DNA of 64,000 nucleotides from assembly GCA_001724265.1 (NCBI GenBank), contig MEDY01000070.1, forward strand, positions 30,451 through 94,450, in the 5' to 3' direction. The position numbers and the translations under genes were made by a program. The notes below the pieces were generated by a model, which saw only the letters and a program-made list of their open reading frames with translations, did no database searches and was not told where the DNA came from. Below are positions 61,901-64,000 of this stretch, piece after piece; the stretch's first letter is position 1; each line of letters opens with the position of its first letter. This DNA is from Rhizaria sp. SCN 62-66. Its lineage: Eukaryota > Rhizaria, unplaced.

Positions 61901-64000
61901 ATGGCACCCTACCACCGCGACCAGGGTCAATCTCCCCGTCTAGCTTCGCTACTGACGGTTATGTTCCTGCTGCTGACACTCATGTGCTGTTTCTGCAGCC
62001 TTGTCTCGGCTCTCCCCACCCTGGCGTCACTCAACGTGACAATGGCTAATGCGGTCATGCGTGACCTTTATCCGGATTACACTTGGTATAACATCACCTC
62101 TCTTCTGCCATATGCAACGAACGGTGTCTTAAGGATGCGCTGTAATAGCGCGCCAGACGTTCTTCGCTATATGGAGGGCAATTTGCGTTGGTTTCAAACG
62201 GCCGCTGCGATGCCAGTCGGAGCAACGGTGTGGGAGGACACCAACACTCCGGCGGACAAAACCTACATGTCAATTATTTACCGCGCTGCGTCAACGGAGG
62301 ATGTGCTGTCATGTTCGCTTTATACCCTGGACGGAGCAGTGCAGCTCACCAGCGAGTCTTTCATCCAGCAAACGCCTCTGCGGCGTGTGGTGCAGGTTGC
62401 GGTCACCACGACAGGAACGACACTCACTATTCCGGACGTGGCGGACACGGAACATGTGTACTCACGCGGAGACAAGTACGAGATTGCGGGCCCTAACTTG
62501 CCAACATTTGCGCTTACGACAGCGTCCGCGGCATATTACACCATGACTAAGACGACGACGCCGACGATTAAATATGTCGTGGCGCCAAAGTCAGACGTTT
62601 TCTCATCGACACTCGCGCCGGAGCTGACAAGTTCGTCCGTCATGCTCGGCGCAAACATCACTGTGACGCTGTACTCGAGTGGCCGCACCATTGTCCTTAC
62701 GCCCGCGGCGCCGACCTCCGTGTACGTTACCAACACAAACTTGAGCAACTTCGCGACATCCAAATGGAGTCTCATGCTTCCGCTCACAGCCTCCTCTGAC
62801 GGGGACATCTCCGTTATCAGCATGGCCAACATCCTCCCGGTTGGCTCAAACCTCGCCTTCACGGTTTCGGTTTCAAACCCTGCTGACAACCTTGAGGCGC
62901 TCGTCCTCGGCAACGGCGCCGGGCACACGGCCACAATGTCCAAGACGTGCTCCACCAGCACTCTTTGTCAATTCGCTTGGTCGTCCGTGACCACTGCCAG
63001 CACTGGCCAGGTTATGTACCCGCTCAACCGCCAGATTGGGCTTTTGGGCAGTGTGAGCTTCCCCCACATTCCGGCGCTGTCTGCTGCCAGCGCGACCTTG
63101 GTCAACAATGAGTTCCCAGTGACTCTACAGGCGTCCGAGTCTTTCCCTGCCAAGACGGACACGGGTTTTGCCGTCACCACGGCGCGCACCGCAAGCACGG
63201 GGACGCTCACGTTTCGCGTTGCCGCGCGCGGGGCGTACTCGTATCTATCGCCGAAAGACGTGTTTAAAATCACGGGTACCACGTTCTCTAGCTGTGAATC
63301 CCCTGCTTCAGTGTTTGGGTCAACAGTGCAGGTGAGTCCTTCGCAGACGCTGTTCAAGTACACCTCGACCGCGTCTGAGTTTGTTCACTTTGAGTTTATT
63401 TGCACTCTAAACCCGACTGAGCACTTTTACAACGCACAGTTTTTCTCTACCATTGGTATTTATGAGCCGAATACTCAAAGTGCTTTTCTCAGCTCCACTG
63501 CCGCCGCGACGGGAATCGCTTTCACAACGTTTCCCACGAATGCTGCAACGCTCGACACCACAGGCTACATGGGCATTTCGCCGGTTCCTGTGTACATGCG
63601 TAGCGAAGACTTCACCGGCTCTGCGCTGCGCGTGATGTGCGAGGTGAAGCCAAGCACGAGCGCGTGGCTACAACTCACCAACAACACCGCGACAGCGGCC
63701 GTGGCGGTCGAGCACACTGAGGCGTGGTCAGCGTGCACTGTGCTGGGCGCTTCACAATTCTGCTCTACCTCGCCCGCTGCGGCAACAGGCCGCGGCAGCA
63801 TCGCGATGATTTTCCGCTCCTCAGCGTCCAGCGTGACGTGTCGCTTTGCGGACAAGTTTGGCCTCGCACCGCATGCGCCAGTGACGCTGTCACCAGTGCC
63901 TGCGTCGCCATTCGATCTCGTCGTGAAACTATCTGAATCCAATGCGGGCAGCGTTCAGTTTAGGTTGCAGCCGCCTGCATCGCCATCGGCCACGTACGTG
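61901..64000 (+). CDS. Secreted cysteine-patterned surface protein, 5' part (runs off the window)
   Basis: The frame is open from ATG 61901 to the last base, 700 codons with no stop of any kind. Residues ~14-39 are a hydrophobic leader (LLTVMFLLLTLMCCFCSLV, then SALP), read as a signal peptide or signal anchor. The rest is Thr/Ser/Val-rich and beta-type, with several Asn-X-Ser/Thr sites (NVTM, NITS, NITV, NLSN) and spaced cysteines (LRMRCNS, VLSCSLY, SSCESP, FEFICTL, LRVMCEV, VTCRFAD). Composition and the single cysteine per beta hairpin resemble the large protein at 857-6147, so a shared family is likely but not proven. A GTACGTG at 63994-64000 matches the local splice-donor form, so the exon may end at 63993, although that would be phase 2 rather than phase 0. 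Confidence 0.75.
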   Translation, partial: MAPYHRDQGQSPRLASLLTVMFLLLTLMCCFCSLVSALPTLASLNVTMANAVMRDLYPDYTWYNITSLLPYATNGVLRMRCNSAPDVLRYMEGNLRWFQTAAAMPVGATVWEDTNTPADKTYMSIIYRAASTEDVLSCSLYTLDGAVQLTSESFIQQTPLRRVVQVAVTTTGTTLTIPDVADTEHVYSRGDKYEIAGPNLPTFALTTASAAYYTMTKTTTPTIKYVVAPKSDVFSSTLAPELTSSSVMLGANITVTLYSSGRTIVLTPAAPTSVYVTNTNLSNFATSKWSLMLPLTASSDGDISVISMANILPVGSNLAFTVSVSNPADNLEALVLGNGAGHTATMSKTCSTSTLCQFAWSSVTTASTGQVMYPLNRQIGLLGSVSFPHIPALSAASATLVNNEFPVTLQASESFPAKTDTGFAVTTARTASTGTLTFRVAARGAYSYLSPKDVFKITGTTFSSCESPASVFGSTVQVSPSQTLFKYTSTASEFVHFEFICTLNPTEHFYNAQFFSTIGIYEPNTQSAFLSSTAAATGIAFTTFPTNAATLDTTGYMGISPVPVYMRSEDFTGSALRVMCEVKPSTSAWLQLTNNTATAAVAVEHTEAWSACTVLGASQFCSTSPAAATGRGSIAMIFRSSASSVTCRFADKFGLAPHAPVTLSPVPASPFDLVVKLSESNAGSVQFRLQPPASPSATYV

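Noticed and set aside
1-64000. CRISPR arrays, insertion sequences, viral or transposon genes, rRNA
   Set aside because: No regularly spaced repeats, transposase, integrase, reverse transcriptase or capsid-like proteins, and no rRNA sequence were recognised.

Overview
This window is nuclear DNA of a GC-rich, intron-bearing, ciliated protist. The evidence is RNA polymerase III-type tRNA genes with internal A and B boxes, spliceosomal introns, and eukaryote-only proteins: a BEACH protein, a UBR7-like UBR/PHD protein, a DNA polymerase lambda-like polymerase, a RAD23-like protein and the transition-zone protein B9D2. I cannot name the species. Coding regions are very GC-rich, with long Ala/Ser/Pro/Gln low-complexity stretches. 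Intergenic DNA and two of the introns are clearly more AT-rich.

The main result is that UAG appears to be a sense codon here, probably glutamine. Four unrelated genes are each cut by in-frame UAG codons (14733-14735, 37057-37059, 38056-38058, 46340-46342, 52199-52201), and the same frame continues as clear protein on both sides. In the BEACH gene the UAG lies inside the conserved domain and the family alignment runs through it with no gap. Every complete gene I place ends in UAA or UGA. Reading UAG as sense merges seven apparent reading frames into four genes and completes a BRCT domain, a UBR box and a BEACH domain.

Layout. 2-127 (+): tail of an unknown gene. 857-6147 (+): secreted, probably GPI-anchored surface protein with one intron. 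6148-8573: non-coding, with tRNA-Arg(CCG). 8574-21865 (-): a 4387-residue protein of unknown function with AT-hook-like motifs, one intron and one UAG. 22504-32880 (+): 3458-residue unknown protein. 33064-38208 (-): BRCT + family X DNA polymerase with two UAGs. 38618-42718 (+): unknown coiled-coil protein with one intron. 43029-43838 (+): RAD23-like. 44387-51004 (-): PH-BEACH protein with one UAG. 51742-57424 (+): UBR7-like protein with one intron and an internal UAG. 58904-59239 (-): small putative mitochondrial membrane protein. 59744-60382 (+): B9D2. 60987-61067 (-): tRNA-Leu(CAA). 61901-64000 (+): second secreted cysteine-patterned protein, running off the window.

All four introns I can define begin GTACGY, end in AG and lie between codons (phase 0). 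Neighbouring genes alternate in strand, with many divergent and convergent pairs. There is no operon-like grouping, and the neighbours do not form one pathway. DNA repair (polymerase X, RAD23), ubiquitin recognition (UBR7-like, RAD23), vesicle/membrane traffic (BEACH) and cilium assembly (B9D2) are represented.
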